DNA of 64,000 nucleotides from Diaphorobacter ruginosibacter (GTDB lineage: Bacteria; Pseudomonadota; Gammaproteobacteria; Burkholderiales; Burkholderiaceae_C). A model generated the notes under the pieces. The model made no database searches and was not told where the DNA came from. It saw only the letters and a list, made by a program, of their open reading frames with translations. The stretch lies in the NCBI RefSeq assembly GCF_014395975.1, contig NZ_CP060714.1:2170001-2234000 (forward strand), written 5' to 3'. The position numbers were made by a program, and so were the translations under genes. Shown here piece by piece: positions 8,896 through 18,430 of the stretch (positions within the stretch are counted from its first letter, which is position 1; every line of letters starts with the position of its first letter).

Positions 8896-9867
8896 ATGAA
8901 TGACCCCATCATCGATCTGCGTGTCTGGCGGCAGTTTCTTGCCGTGGCCGAAGAACTGCATTTCGGCCGCGCCGCGCGGCGCCTGCACATGACCCAGCCA
9001 CCGCTCACCCAGGCCATTGCGCAGCTGGAGCGAAGCCTGGGGGTCGTGCTGTTCCAGCGCAGCAGCCGGCACGTGGCGCTGACGGCCGCCAGCGAGGCGC
9101 TGCTGCCCGAGGTGCGCGAGCTGCTTGCCCGATCGGCGGCGTTGCCGGCGCGTGCGCGCGCGGCCGCCTCGGGCGAACTGGGGCGGGTGCGGCTCGCCTT
9201 CGTCTCCACGATCGGGTTCACGCAGCTCCCGCTGTGGGTGCGGGATTTTCTGGCGCAGACGCCAGGCGTGTCGCTTGAACTGGTGGAGGCCACCGGTGAT
9301 GTGCAGATGGAGGCTTTCGCACGCGGACAGATCGATGCGGGTCTGATGCTTCATGCACCCGAGCACGCCCCCGTTGGATGGGAACGGCTGCCCGTCGGCC
9401 GGGAGTCGATGGTGCTGGCGATGCCGGAGCAACATGCCCTGGCGCAGGCCGAAACACTTGAACTCAAGGCGGTGCTGGCACAGCCGCTGGTGATCTTCCC
9501 GAGACGCATCATGCCGTCGCTCCATGACGCGGTGATGGATCTGTACAGGCTGAACCGTGTCACGCCTCGCGTGGTGCAGGAGGCGATCCAGATGCAGACC
9601 ATCGTGAACCTGGTCTGGGGCGGCATGGGCGTGGCCTGGGTGCCCGCGAGCGTGATGCAGTTCCGCCGGCCCGGCGTGGTCTATCGCGAAGTGGCAAGCC
9701 CGCAGAAACCGGGCAGAAAGGCGGCGCTGCTCCCGACTTGCGAGACCAGCCTGGTCTGGCCCGTGGGCTCGCTGTCGCCCGCACTGGCTCGCTTCGTGGA
9801 GTTCGTGCGCACCCAGATCGAGGTACTCCAGATGGAGGCGGTAACGCACCGCAGACCTCGTTCATGA
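8896..9867 (+). CDS. LysR family transcriptional regulator (divergent from ilvD)
   Basis: 323 residues. The N-terminal winged HTH is standard LysR (FLAVAEELHFGRAARRLHMT followed by QPPLTQAIAQLERSLGV). The C-terminal part is a periplasmic-binding-type effector domain. The last ~25 residues are Arg-rich with no family signal. Position opposite ilvD suggests it controls ilvD or itself; the effector is unknown. Confidence 0.88.
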   Translation: MNDPIIDLRVWRQFLAVAEELHFGRAARRLHMTQPPLTQAIAQLERSLGVVLFQRSSRHVALTAASEALLPEVRELLARSAALPARARAAASGELGRVRLAFVSTIGFTQLPLWVRDFLAQTPGVSLELVEATGDVQMEAFARGQIDAGLMLHAPEHAPVGWERLPVGRESMVLAMPEQHALAQAETLELKAVLAQPLVIFPRRIMPSLHDAVMDLYRLNRVTPRVVQEAIQMQTIVNLVWGGMGVAWVPASVMQFRRPGVVYREVASPQKPGRKAALLPTCETSLVWPVGSLSPALARFVEFVRTQIEVLQMEAVTHRRPRS

Positions 9868-10270
9868 AATGCCGCAGAAAAATGGAATCTCGAAATTTAG
9901 TGCTGTTGAATGCCTTGGGCAAGGCTCAAGAACGATAGCCTATTTTGCGAGAGGAAACCTACAGTTCCTTTCGTGAACCATCGCCGCCGTCCCACCCGCC
10001 GGACAAGCGGCCCCCGAGGCCAGGCCAGACCCCATCAGGGTCACCGATAGCGCAGCGGGGTTCCCCGGGTGCGCAACACGTACCGCCCTTGATGGACACC
10101 CCGAACGGTTTTCTTTCCGGTGTCATTTCCTGTTTTCTTTTTCCTTTATTCACGCACTTGATCGTGTGCGTGGAGTGGTATTGGGCGCGGCCCGTTGATG
10201 CGGAAATGAACCGGTGGATGGATGCTTGAAAAATGCTTGCTTGAAAGCTGAATACAACAACGGAGACACC
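9868..10270. other. Intergenic region, 403 bases, no gene seen
   Basis: No convincing reading frame, RNA or long repeat. Composition shifts from GC-rich to pyrimidine-rich (runs of TTTTC around 10125-10150) towards the porin gene, so its promoter probably lies in the last 120 bases. I could not pick clear -35/-10 boxes. Confidence 0.5.
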
Positions 10271-11584
10271 ATGAAGAATATCAAAATCCATCGTGTGAAT
10301 GGAATCAGGGCGGTGCTTATTACCTCTGCCATGGTTCTTTGCGGCGCCGTACATGCCGCGGATACGGGAGAATCTCCCTCCGGCGAGGAAAATTTCGCCG
10401 TAAATATGGGGGAAATGTTTTCCAAGGGGCAAATCGAAGGCAATGCGCGGGCCATCTATTTTCACAGCCAAAATGCATATTACGTACCGGGCTTGAACCA
10501 GGATACGGCGAGTATCGGGGGAAAGCTGGGTTTTCGCTCCGCGCGGTACAACGGGTTTTCTTTCGGACTCTCGGGTTTCCTGCAGCGGCCGCTGCATCGA
10601 TCCAGCGATCCCGCCAAGGTGGATGGCTACATCGGCCCTGACATCACCGCAATGGGGGAGGCCTATGTCCGCTGGGAAAATGCCGACACCCGTGTGACTG
10701 TGGGGAACCAGGCGCTGGAACTGCCATTCGCAGCGACCTATGACTGGCGGATGGCGCCGCAACTGTTCCAGGGGGTCTCGGCGCGCTACGGGCTCTCCGA
10801 CGACAACTACATCACCGCCGTGCGCATGACGCGCTTCAAGTCGTATATCGACAACAACTTCAAGAAGCTGACGACCTACACCAGCAACGTGGACCCGTAT
10901 TCGCCGATCGGGCGCACGGAATCCAATGGGTTCTATGGAGTGGGCGGGGTGAAAAGCATCGACTTCCAATCCATGCTTTTCAAGGGCCAGGCCTGGTATT
11001 TCGGCTACCTGGATTATGCAAAGCTGACCTATGCCGAGGCGCAGCTCAGCGCGCAAGGCGAGGGTATCAAGCCCTTTGTGGCTGCCCAGGTGTTCAGGGA
11101 AACCGGTGATGGCCGCAAGTTGCTGGGTAATATCGACAGCAAGGTATATGGAGCCCAGGTAGGGGCCAAGCGCAATTCGGTGACATTTTCGGTGAGCTAC
11201 GACAGGATTGTTCCAAAATCGGACTCCTATCTGAATGGAGCATTGGTCACTCCTTATTCGCATAATGTCGGATCCGGCCCGCTGTTTGCCCAGCCATTTC
11301 TCTCCAGTACGCAGGACCTGGGGGCGGGAAATGCCTATGCCGTCGATCTGAATGGTTCACCGGCACCTGGATGGTTCATTGGCGCACGTTATTCCTATAT
11401 GGACCTGAAGAGCAGCGCTGCCGCCCCCAGTCTGCGCCAATCCGAGTATCTGGGATACGCCATCTACCATTTCAGCGGAAAATGGAAGGGGCTCAGCATC
11501 ACGGATTTCATCGCATGGGCGAAATCGCCCGTTCAGGACGCCAGATTCTGGCAGAATCGTCTGGCCATGGAGTACAAATGGTAA
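10271..11584 (+). CDS. OprD family outer membrane porin
   Basis: 437 residues from ATG 10271 (CGGAGACACC upstream). Signal peptide: basic start, then a hydrophobic stretch ending GAVHA near residue 29. The mature protein has OprD features: an early NARAIYFHSQNA strand, a long run of amphipathic strands, and RLAMEYKW with a terminal aromatic residue. OprD channels admit small acids, amino acids or aromatic acids. It precedes the amidohydrolase/RidA pair on the same strand and may feed that pathway. Confidence 0.8.
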   Translation: MKNIKIHRVNGIRAVLITSAMVLCGAVHAADTGESPSGEENFAVNMGEMFSKGQIEGNARAIYFHSQNAYYVPGLNQDTASIGGKLGFRSARYNGFSFGLSGFLQRPLHRSSDPAKVDGYIGPDITAMGEAYVRWENADTRVTVGNQALELPFAATYDWRMAPQLFQGVSARYGLSDDNYITAVRMTRFKSYIDNNFKKLTTYTSNVDPYSPIGRTESNGFYGVGGVKSIDFQSMLFKGQAWYFGYLDYAKLTYAEAQLSAQGEGIKPFVAAQVFRETGDGRKLLGNIDSKVYGAQVGAKRNSVTFSVSYDRIVPKSDSYLNGALVTPYSHNVGSGPLFAQPFLSSTQDLGAGNAYAVDLNGSPAPGWFIGARYSYMDLKSSAAAPSLRQSEYLGYAIYHFSGKWKGLSITDFIAWAKSPVQDARFWQNRLAMEYKW

Positions 11585-11685
11585 TGCCGGATGGCTGCGA
11601 TACGCGGTAATGCTGCATCGGTCCGGGGGCGCTTCAGCGATGAACTTTCCCCGGTTTCCGGGCTGACAACAGCCATTCGCACGAA

Positions 11686-12942
11686 GTGCCGAAAAAATCA
11701 TCAATGCCAACATTAAGTTCCGTGAAGTCTTCCGGGCCGCCTCTGGTGCTCGAATCGCTGCGCATTCCGGCGCCCCTGATCGGGTTTGACGCCGGCTCGG
11801 CGCGGGTGTTCGATCTCACCCTGGCCGCAGGCCGTGTCGAGTCCATCGTGCCCAGCGCGTCGCAGGAGCAGGCGCGCGGCATGGTGCTCAGCGCGCTGGT
11901 CGAGGCGCACGCGCACATCGACAAGAATTACACGGTGCAGGAGGTCGGTGCCGCCCAGGGCGACCTGTTCACCGCCATCGAGCGCATGAACCTGCACCGC
12001 GCGGGCTGGACCCATGCCTCGCTGCGCCAGCGCATGGAACGGGCACTGCAGGAGGCATGGCGATCAGGCACCCGCGCGCTTCGCACGCACCTCGACTGGA
12101 TCGACGAGGCGCCGCCAGCGGCGCTTCATGTGTTCAGGGAATTGCGCGAGGAGTGGGGCGGCCGCGTGGAACTGCAGTGCGTGGCGCTGGTGCCGCTCGA
12201 CGTGTTTGCCGACGAGGCGGCCGGCGAACGCATCGCACGCGATGTGCGTGAGGCGGGCGGCGTGCTCGGTGCCTTTGTCTATCGCAATCCGGGCCTGGAG
12301 ACGAAGCTTGCGCGGGTGTTCGAGCTGGCAGAGCGGCACGGGCTGGCGCTTGATTTCCATGTGGACGAGGGTCTGGATGCCGATGCCACGGGTCTGCGCA
12401 GCATTGCAAACCAGGTGATCGAGCGCGAATTCGCGCAGCGCGTGACCTGCGGCCACGCGTGCTCGCTCTCGGTGCAGACCGATGCCGAAGCGCACGAAAC
12501 ACTGGCGCTGTGCGCGAAGGCCGGAGTGGACCTCGTCGCGCTTCCCACGACCAATCTCTACTTGCAGGGGGCCTGGAGCCGCACGCCCGTCGAGCGCGGC
12601 ATCACGCGCATCCGCGAGGCGGCGGCGCTGGGTGTGCGAACGAGCATGGCCACCGACAACGTGCAGGATGCGTTCTTTCCCTATGGCAGCTATGACCTGC
12701 TCGAATCCTTCGGCCTGGGGGTGCAGATGGCGCATCTTGCGCCCGCCATCGACTGGGTGGGGACGATCACGGTCCATCCTGCGAAGGTGCTGGGGCTCCC
12801 GTGGGATGGCCTGCTCGCGCCGGGGTGCCCGGCCGACCTGGTGGTGCTGGCCGCCACCGACGAACACGAACTGATCGGCCCCCGCGGCCGCCAACGCTCC
12901 GTCTACCGTGCGGGGCAACTTCTGGAGTCCACTGAAAAATGA
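11686..12942 (+). CDS. Amidohydrolase, cytosine deaminase (CodA)-like
   Basis: 418 residues from GTG 11686; ATG 11704 (six residues shorter) is equally plausible, neither having a strong ribosome site. Metal-dependent TIM-barrel amidohydrolase: HAHID (residues 75-79) gives two metal-binding His, LDFHVDEG the next His and Glu, VTCGHACSL another His, and MATDNVQDAFFPYG the catalytic Asp. The HVDE/TDN pattern is that of the cytosine/creatinine deaminase branch. It is translationally coupled (ATGA) to a RidA protein and lies near a creatininase-family enzyme, suggesting cyclic amide or amidine hydrolysis. The substrate is not known. Confidence 0.8.
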   Translation: MPKKSSMPTLSSVKSSGPPLVLESLRIPAPLIGFDAGSARVFDLTLAAGRVESIVPSASQEQARGMVLSALVEAHAHIDKNYTVQEVGAAQGDLFTAIERMNLHRAGWTHASLRQRMERALQEAWRSGTRALRTHLDWIDEAPPAALHVFRELREEWGGRVELQCVALVPLDVFADEAAGERIARDVREAGGVLGAFVYRNPGLETKLARVFELAERHGLALDFHVDEGLDADATGLRSIANQVIEREFAQRVTCGHACSLSVQTDAEAHETLALCAKAGVDLVALPTTNLYLQGAWSRTPVERGITRIREAAALGVRTSMATDNVQDAFFPYGSYDLLESFGLGVQMAHLAPAIDWVGTITVHPAKVLGLPWDGLLAPGCPADLVVLAATDEHELIGPRGRQRSVYRAGQLLESTEK

Positions 12943-13409
12943 GCATGGGCAAGCCAATGGCCAACTACGCCGCGGCCAAACGCGTCGGCGATTTCGTCTT
13001 CATGAGCGGCGTGGTCGCGGTCGATCCGGCCACGCGCCGTGCGGTCTCGGCCTATGACGACATTCCGGAGCACGCACGCGCTGCGCTGCAGGGTGTGGGC
13101 TATGCCACGGGCCAGATGTCCGTGGATGTGTTCGAGGCCGCCATCGTCGCCCAGAGCTGGTTCGTGCTCGAGCGCATCCGCCAGATCGCAGCCGAGCACG
13201 GCGGCACGATGCAGGATGTCGTCAAGCTGGTGCAGTACTTCCGCCATCTGCCCCACTATGCGTTCTACAACCGCGTGCGCGGCATCTTCTATCCGGGCGA
13301 GCCGCCGGTGAGCACGGTGGTCGAAGTGTCGCGGTTCTTGCCGGGAGACGAGGTGCTGGTGGAGGTCGAGGCCACCATGTACCTGCCCAGGCCGGCGTCC
13401 GCTACTTGA
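12939..13409 (+). CDS. RidA/YjgF/RutC family protein
   Basis: 156 residues, starting within the ATGA shared with the amidohydrolase stop. RidA-fold features: FVFMSGVVAVDP near the start, and the C-terminal region KLVQYFRHLPHYAFYNRVRG followed by PPVSTVVEVS and EVLVEVEATMYL. Family members hydrolyse reactive enamine/imine or aminoacrylate intermediates, which fits a partner of a deaminase. Its last 8 bases overlap the end of the convergent TetR gene. Confidence 0.82.
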   Translation: MSMGKPMANYAAAKRVGDFVFMSGVVAVDPATRRAVSAYDDIPEHARAALQGVGYATGQMSVDVFEAAIVAQSWFVLERIRQIAAEHGGTMQDVVKLVQYFRHLPHYAFYNRVRGIFYPGEPPVSTVVEVSRFLPGDEVLVEVEATMYLPRPASAT

Positions 13410-14070
13410 CGCCGGCACCCTTGAGCAGGAAGGCCGTCACCTGCTCGATGAGATAGCGGCGATCCTTCTCGCCGCTGTCCTGCGCGACATTGCGGAAGTA
13501 GGCCGCCTGTATGGCGTGGTCGGCGTAGAACTGCGTCACGGCCCAGATGTGGAACAGCAGCAGCATCGGGTCCGACCGGTCCATCAGGCCCTGGTTCATC
13601 CAGTTCTGGATCACCGCGGCGGCCTGGTCGGTGCGCTGCTTGCTGGTGCCCATCAGGGTATTAAGCACGGGTGCTCCGCGCATCATCTCGGCGGTGAAGA
13701 TGCGCGAGCGCAGGGGGTGTTCGAACGAGAACACCATCTTGCGCTGGATGAGGTCGCTCAGCACCTTGCGCGGGCCGAAGGCCTCGTCGCTGAAGCCGAA
13801 CACCACGATCCAGTCGTTCAAGATGTCCTGCAGCACCTGGCGGTACAGGGCTTCCTTGCTGCCGATGTAGTAGTGCAACTGCGCCTTCGACAGGCCGGCC
13901 TTGTCGGCAATGGCCTGTGTCGAGGCTCCGGCCAGGCCGTCGCTGGCGAACACTTCGATGGCGGCCTGGTTGATGGTGCCGAGCACTTGCGTGTATTTGC
14001 GGGCCCGTCCGCGGGTGGCGGGGGCTTCGGCACTGTCGAGGTCGTCGATGGCAGGGGTGGTGGTTGGCAT
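13402..14070 (-). CDS. TetR family regulator, RutR-like
   Basis: 222 residues. The HTH is typical TetR (STQAIADKAGLSKAQLHYYI, then GSKEALYRQVL). The ligand domain resembles that of RutR, the pyrimidine regulator, with RIFTAEMMRGAPVLNTLMG and IWAVTQFYADHAIQAAYF. It is the last gene of the creatininase operon, three bases after the reductase gene. RutR recognises TGGTCAA half-sites; two CGGTCAAA copies occur upstream of this operon, so autoregulation is likely (inference). Confidence 0.85.
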   Translation of the reverse strand: MPTTTPAIDDLDSAEAPATRGRARKYTQVLGTINQAAIEVFASDGLAGASTQAIADKAGLSKAQLHYYIGSKEALYRQVLQDILNDWIVVFGFSDEAFGPRKVLSDLIQRKMVFSFEHPLRSRIFTAEMMRGAPVLNTLMGTSKQRTDQAAAVIQNWMNQGLMDRSDPMLLLFHIWAVTQFYADHAIQAAYFRNVAQDSGEKDRRYLIEQVTAFLLKGAGVK

Positions 14071-14073
14071 GGG

Positions 14074-15042
14074 TCAGAGGTCGAGCACAAGCTCCTGGTT
14101 CTTGGCACGTGAGCAGCATAGCGCGATCCTGCCGCGTCGCTCGGCGGTGGTGAGGCAGAAGTCGCGGTGTTCTGCATCCTCGCCCTGGCCGTCGACCACA
14201 CAGGTGCCGCACAGGCCCTGCTGGCATGACACCGGAATGTCGATGCCGACCTCGTGCAGCGCATCGACGGCAGTCTGGTCGGCCGCCACGGGCACCTCGA
14301 TGCCGCGGCGCGCCAGTTTCAGCGTGAACGGCAGTCCGGTGGTGGCCGCCGCCGTGCCGTCGGGCGCGGCGAAATACTCGGTGTGCAGGGCTTCCTCGGG
14401 CCAGTGCGCGGCGGCTTCGCGCACCGCGTGCATGAAGCCACCGGGGCCGCAGACATACAGGTGCGTATCGGGTGCGCGATCGGCCAGCATCTGGCGCAGG
14501 TCGATGCGCTGCGAGGCATCGCCCTGGTCGAGGTGCAGCCGGACATGCGCGGCGAGGCCGGGCGCGCGCAGTGCATCGGCAAACGCCAGGTGCTCCTCGC
14601 TGCGCGCGAAAACGCACAGCGTGAAGTCCGCACCTTGGCTGGCGAGGGCCTGGGCCATCGCCAGCAGCGGCGTCATGCCGATGCCGCCCGCGAGCAGCAG
14701 GTGGCGTCGCGCTTCGGCACGCACCGGGAAGGTGTTGCGTGGGGTGCTGATGGCGATCAGGTCGCCTTCGCGCACGCGTTCGTGCATCGACGCCGAACCG
14801 CCCCGGCTGGCAGGCTCGCGCTTCACCCCGATCACGTAGGCATCGCCCGCGGACAGGTGCGGCGCACGCGCCAGCGAGTACTGGCGCGAGAACCCTCCGG
14901 GCATGTGCACGTCGATGTGCGCGCCGGCCTCATATCCGGGCAGTGCCCGGCCCCAGGGATGGGTCAGCTCGAAGGCCAGGATTTCAGGCGTCTGCCGCGC
15001 GATGCGCGCAACGCGTACGGTAAGCGTGCGTTCAAGACTCAT
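14074..15042 (-). CDS. PDR/VanB-family oxidoreductase (FMN/NAD domain plus 2Fe-2S ferredoxin)
   Basis: 322 residues. It has a flavin-reductase barrel (GAHIDVHMPGGFSRQYSLAR), an NAD-binding domain (LLLAGGIGMTPLLAMA), and a plant-type ferredoxin with CQQGLCGTC and a distal Cys in ALCCSRA. Such proteins deliver electrons from NAD(P)H to Rieske-type or other oxygenases. No oxygenase component is present in this operon, so its partner may be the FAD protein here or a distant gene. It sits between the substrate-binding protein and the TetR regulator. Confidence 0.87.
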   Translation of the reverse strand: MSLERTLTVRVARIARQTPEILAFELTHPWGRALPGYEAGAHIDVHMPGGFSRQYSLARAPHLSAGDAYVIGVKREPASRGGSASMHERVREGDLIAISTPRNTFPVRAEARRHLLLAGGIGMTPLLAMAQALASQGADFTLCVFARSEEHLAFADALRAPGLAAHVRLHLDQGDASQRIDLRQMLADRAPDTHLYVCGPGGFMHAVREAAAHWPEEALHTEYFAAPDGTAAATTGLPFTLKLARRGIEVPVAADQTAVDALHEVGIDIPVSCQQGLCGTCVVDGQGEDAEHRDFCLTTAERRGRIALCCSRAKNQELVLDL

Positions 15043-15073
15043 GTGCTGCTTCTCCTCCTAGGCGCCATGCGGC

Positions 15074-16114
15074 TCACTGGCCGGTGAGCTTCTTGCGGAT
15101 GTCCACGCCGACGCCCTTGTTGACGAACTGCGTGTCCACCACCTTGGACACGTCGATCTGCCCGGGCTTGTACAGGCCGGCCTTGACCATCTTGTCGTAG
15201 AAGTCCTTCACGCGTGCCTCGTCGATCGCGCCGATGCCCTTGGTGAGGGAGTCCTTGCTGTCCACGATGCCGAGCTTCTTGATGTTGTCGATGTAGCCCT
15301 GCTGCACCGCGAACGATGCGTCGGGGTTGATCTTGAGGATCATCTCCTTGGCTGCCTTGTTCTCGCCATAGAGGAAATTGTTCCACCCGATGATCGAGGC
15401 CTCGATGAACTTGCGCACGGTCTCGGGCTTGTTCTTCACCATCTCGGTACGTGTCTCGATGGTGGTGCCGTAGGTGGAGAAACCGTTGTCGGCGAGCAGG
15501 TGCACGACGGGATCGAACCCGGCAGCGTTCTTGATGGTGATGGGCTCGGAGAACGCATAACCCTGCTGGATGGAACGCTTGTCCGCGAGGAACGGGCCCA
15601 TGTTGAAGGTATAGGGCTTGAGGTTCTTGTCCTGGAAGCCGTATTCCGACTTCATCCATTGCCAGAAGCTGAACTGCCCGTCCTTGCCGATGAAGGCCAC
15701 GGGCGCCTTTGCCATGTCCTTGAAGGTGTCGTAGCCCTGGCCGGGATGCGCGAACATGGCCTGCGGATCCTTCTGGAAGAAGGCGGCGACCACCACCGTG
15801 GGAATGCCGTTCTTCACGTTGTCGAAGGACTGCAGCAGGTTGCCGGTCATGAGGAAGTCGACCTTGCCCGCGGGCAGCATGGGGCGGTTGTTCACCATCG
15901 GGCCGCCTTGCTGGATCTCGACGTCGAGCCCGTATTTGCGGTAGGTGCCGTCGACCAGTGCCTGGTAGAAGCCGCCATGGTCGGCATGGGCCTTCCAGTT
16001 GGTGGCGAAGATGACCTTTTCCTGCGCCTGGACGGCGAGGGTGGCGCCGGCCAGCGACAGGCCGAGGGCGATGCTGCGAACGAGAGAGGATGCCTTGAAG
16101 GCGGGCTTGCGCAT
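15074..16114 (-). CDS. ABC transporter substrate-binding protein, NMT1/SsuA type
   Basis: 346 residues from ATG 16114 (GGAGACACCC upstream). A Sec signal peptide ends in TLAVQAQ near residue 29. The mature protein begins EKVIFATNWKAHADHGGFYQ, the usual opening of the NMT1/ThiY-like family that binds thiamine precursors, sulfonates or pyrimidine-like molecules. With the permease and ATPase upstream it forms a complete importer. The ligand is presumably the substrate of the neighbouring hydrolases. Confidence 0.88.
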   Translation of the reverse strand: MRKPAFKASSLVRSIALGLSLAGATLAVQAQEKVIFATNWKAHADHGGFYQALVDGTYRKYGLDVEIQQGGPMVNNRPMLPAGKVDFLMTGNLLQSFDNVKNGIPTVVVAAFFQKDPQAMFAHPGQGYDTFKDMAKAPVAFIGKDGQFSFWQWMKSEYGFQDKNLKPYTFNMGPFLADKRSIQQGYAFSEPITIKNAAGFDPVVHLLADNGFSTYGTTIETRTEMVKNKPETVRKFIEASIIGWNNFLYGENKAAKEMILKINPDASFAVQQGYIDNIKKLGIVDSKDSLTKGIGAIDEARVKDFYDKMVKAGLYKPGQIDVSKVVDTQFVNKGVGVDIRKKLTGQ

Positions 16115-16161
16115 GGTGGGTGTCTCCGGATGTGGGTTCCTGAACGAAGGGGCGGTGCCTG

Positions 16162-17547
16162 TCAGCGGTCCTGTGCCATGTGCGGCTGCCATCCCAGCGT
16201 CTTGCCGGGATTCATGAGGCCCATGGGGTCGCTGCGCTTCTTGAATTCGATCTGCTGTGCGTCGATGGTCTTCATGCCGCCGTCCTCGATGGTGACGACA
16301 TGGGGGTTGAAGATCTTGCAGCCGCCCTGCGATTCGATTTCGCGCATGACGGCCTCCTGGTGGTCTTCTCCCTTCCAGCGCACGAGCAGGATGCCGAAGG
16401 TGCCGCATTCGCCGTGGGCGCGGGCGAAGTCCTGGTGCTGCAGCACGTCATCACCGAAGAGGGCGAGGTGGCGCTCCACCACGGCGGGGTCGAACGGCTG
16501 CGCATAGGCCACCTGCAGGTAGGTCCAGCCGCGATCGGCCTTGAGCGCCTGCAGCGTGGTGTGGTTGAACGCGCATTCGTAGGCCGGAGGCAGCCCCTCG
16601 GCGAGCAGTTCGGCCTCGGTTCCCGCCACCGACAGCGTGCCGCCGTGCGCAGCGGCGAGCGCGCGGAATTCCGCCATCGACGCGGGCGACACCATGGTGA
16701 ACACGGCATGGCGGTCGGCGGGGAAGCGGTCGCGCATGGACGTGTAGAAGGGCGAGAAGCGGGACTCGACCGTCGAGAGCAGGAAGATGTCGAGCGCCGG
16801 GTCCTGCGCCGCGATGCCGAAGTCCAGCGCGCCGCGGTAGGTCGGGAACAGCACCGTGCAGTGCACCCATTCCACGGCAGGGCTCAGCGCCACCTCCACG
16901 TCGAGGATCACCCCGTTGGTGCCATAGGCATGGTGCACCTGCTGGATCTCGTCGCCCACCAGCTCGATCACGCGCGGCTCGCGCTCCACGGTCATCACGC
17001 GGGCGCGCAGCAGGTTGCCGGGGTCGCGCAGGATGCCATGGCGGAACGAGCCGATGCCGCCGAAGCCGCCTGCAATGAAGCCGCCAATGGAGGCCACGTG
17101 CCAGGTCGACGGCCACATGCGCAGGGCCTGGCCGGTCTCGCGGGCGGTCAGATCGATGTCGTGCATGCGCGCACCGGCTTCCACGCGGATGCGGCCCTCC
17201 GACAGGTCGAGCACGCGGCACATCTGCGTCACGTCGAGCACGATACCGCCCTCGAGCGGCACGCATTGCCCGTAGTTGCCGGTCCCGCCGGCGCGCACGG
17301 TGATCGGCAGCTTCCATCTGGCCGCAACGGCGGCGGCCTGGCGCACGTCGTCCTCGGTGCTGACCTTGACCACCAGGTCGGCGACGCACTGCGACAGTTG
17401 CGCGGTCAGGATCGGGCTGTACCAGTAGAAGTCCTTGGACAGCTGCTTGCGCTGGCTGGAGGCGGTGATGACATGCAGGCCCGCGAGCTCCGCACGCACG
17501 GCTTCCCAGTCAACGGCCGCTGGCGGGGTGGGAAGTCTAGCGTTCAT
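16162..17547 (-). CDS. FAD-binding oxidoreductase (PCMH/FAD_binding_4 type)
   Basis: 461 residues from ATG 17547, overlapping the permease stop by 11 bases. The FAD-binding core has PITVRAGGTGNYGQCVPLEG then IVLDVTQM, and WPSTWHVASIGGFIAGGFGG. This family includes glycolate-oxidase-D-like and berberine-bridge-like oxidases that oxidise hydroxy acids, alcohols or amines. Within this operon it probably oxidises the imported compound or a hydrolysis product (inference). Confidence 0.8.
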   Translation of the reverse strand: MNARLPTPPAAVDWEAVRAELAGLHVITASSQRKQLSKDFYWYSPILTAQLSQCVADLVVKVSTEDDVRQAAAVAARWKLPITVRAGGTGNYGQCVPLEGGIVLDVTQMCRVLDLSEGRIRVEAGARMHDIDLTARETGQALRMWPSTWHVASIGGFIAGGFGGIGSFRHGILRDPGNLLRARVMTVEREPRVIELVGDEIQQVHHAYGTNGVILDVEVALSPAVEWVHCTVLFPTYRGALDFGIAAQDPALDIFLLSTVESRFSPFYTSMRDRFPADRHAVFTMVSPASMAEFRALAAAHGGTLSVAGTEAELLAEGLPPAYECAFNHTTLQALKADRGWTYLQVAYAQPFDPAVVERHLALFGDDVLQHQDFARAHGECGTFGILLVRWKGEDHQEAVMREIESQGGCKIFNPHVVTIEDGGMKTIDAQQIEFKKRSDPMGLMNPGKTLGWQPHMAQDR

Positions 17548-18430
17548 GGCGCATCTCGCTTTCATGCCAATGGCCGAGCACGAGGCGCGACAGCGTGGCG
17601 AACACAATGAAGATGACGATGCCCAGCAGCGACACCAGCAGCAGCGCGGCGAACATCATCGGGATCTCGGTGCGGAAGCTCGATTCGAGAATCCGCGATG
17701 CAAGTCCTGTTTCCTTGCCTGCGGTGCCGGCGGTGAACTCGGCCACCACCGCGCCGATCAGGCTCAGGCCGCCGGCGATCTTCAGGCCCGCCATGAAGTA
17801 GGGCAGTGCGCTTGGCACGAGCAGGTAGCGGAAGGTCTGCCAGGGGGAGGCCTTGTAGAGCCGGAACAGGTCGCGCAGATTGTTGTCGGCGCTCTTGAGG
17901 CCGATGACCGTGTTCGACAGGATCGGGAAGAACGCCACGATCCATGCGCACAGCAGCAGCGCGGCCGTCGTGTTGGAGATGTAGATGAGGATCAGCGGCG
18001 CAATCGCGATGATCGGCGTCACCTGCAGGAGCACGGCAATCGGGAACAGGCCGATCTCCACCCACTTGAACATGCCGAACGCGATCGCCAGCAGCACGCC
18101 GCCGACGATGGCTGCGGTCAGCGCCAGCAGCGTGAGCTTGACGGTGAACCAGAGCGCATCGGAGAGCGAGCTCCAGTTGTCCACCAGGGTCTGCAGGATC
18201 AGTGAAGGGGCGGGCAGGATGTAGTGCGGAATGTCGTTGGCGCGCACCGCCCACTCCCAGATCAGCAGCAGCGCGGCGATGATGGCCACCGGCACCGCGA
18301 CGCGCAGGATGGATTCGCGGCGGCGCAGCCGGTCTTCGCGCTCGCGCAGCGACTGGGCCGTGGGCGTGGCGTCGTGTGGGGGTGTCGGTGCGGTCATGAC
18401 GGATGGTTCAATGGTCGATGTCGAGGCCAT
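17537..18430 (-). CDS. ABC transporter permease, SsuC/TauC type
   Basis: 297 residues from ATG 18430, preceded by GGAG six bases upstream; a start at 18442 is possible. Six predicted membrane helices with the binding-protein-dependent permease loop ASPWQTFRYLLVPSALPYF. An N-terminal ~40-residue hydrophilic segment rich in Arg and Pro precedes the first helix. It overlaps the ATPase gene by 23 bases, indicating translational coupling. Confidence 0.9.
   Translation of the reverse strand: MASTSTIEPSVMTAPTPPHDATPTAQSLREREDRLRRRESILRVAVPVAIIAALLLIWEWAVRANDIPHYILPAPSLILQTLVDNWSSLSDALWFTVKLTLLALTAAIVGGVLLAIAFGMFKWVEIGLFPIAVLLQVTPIIAIAPLILIYISNTTAALLLCAWIVAFFPILSNTVIGLKSADNNLRDLFRLYKASPWQTFRYLLVPSALPYFMAGLKIAGGLSLIGAVVAEFTAGTAGKETGLASRILESSFRTEIPMMFAALLLVSLLGIVIFIVFATLSRLVLGHWHESEMRHER

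Noticed and set aside
13516..14112. 198-residue plus-strand frame
   Set aside because: Antisense to the TetR gene, which has clear helix-turn-helix and RutR-like ligand-domain motifs.
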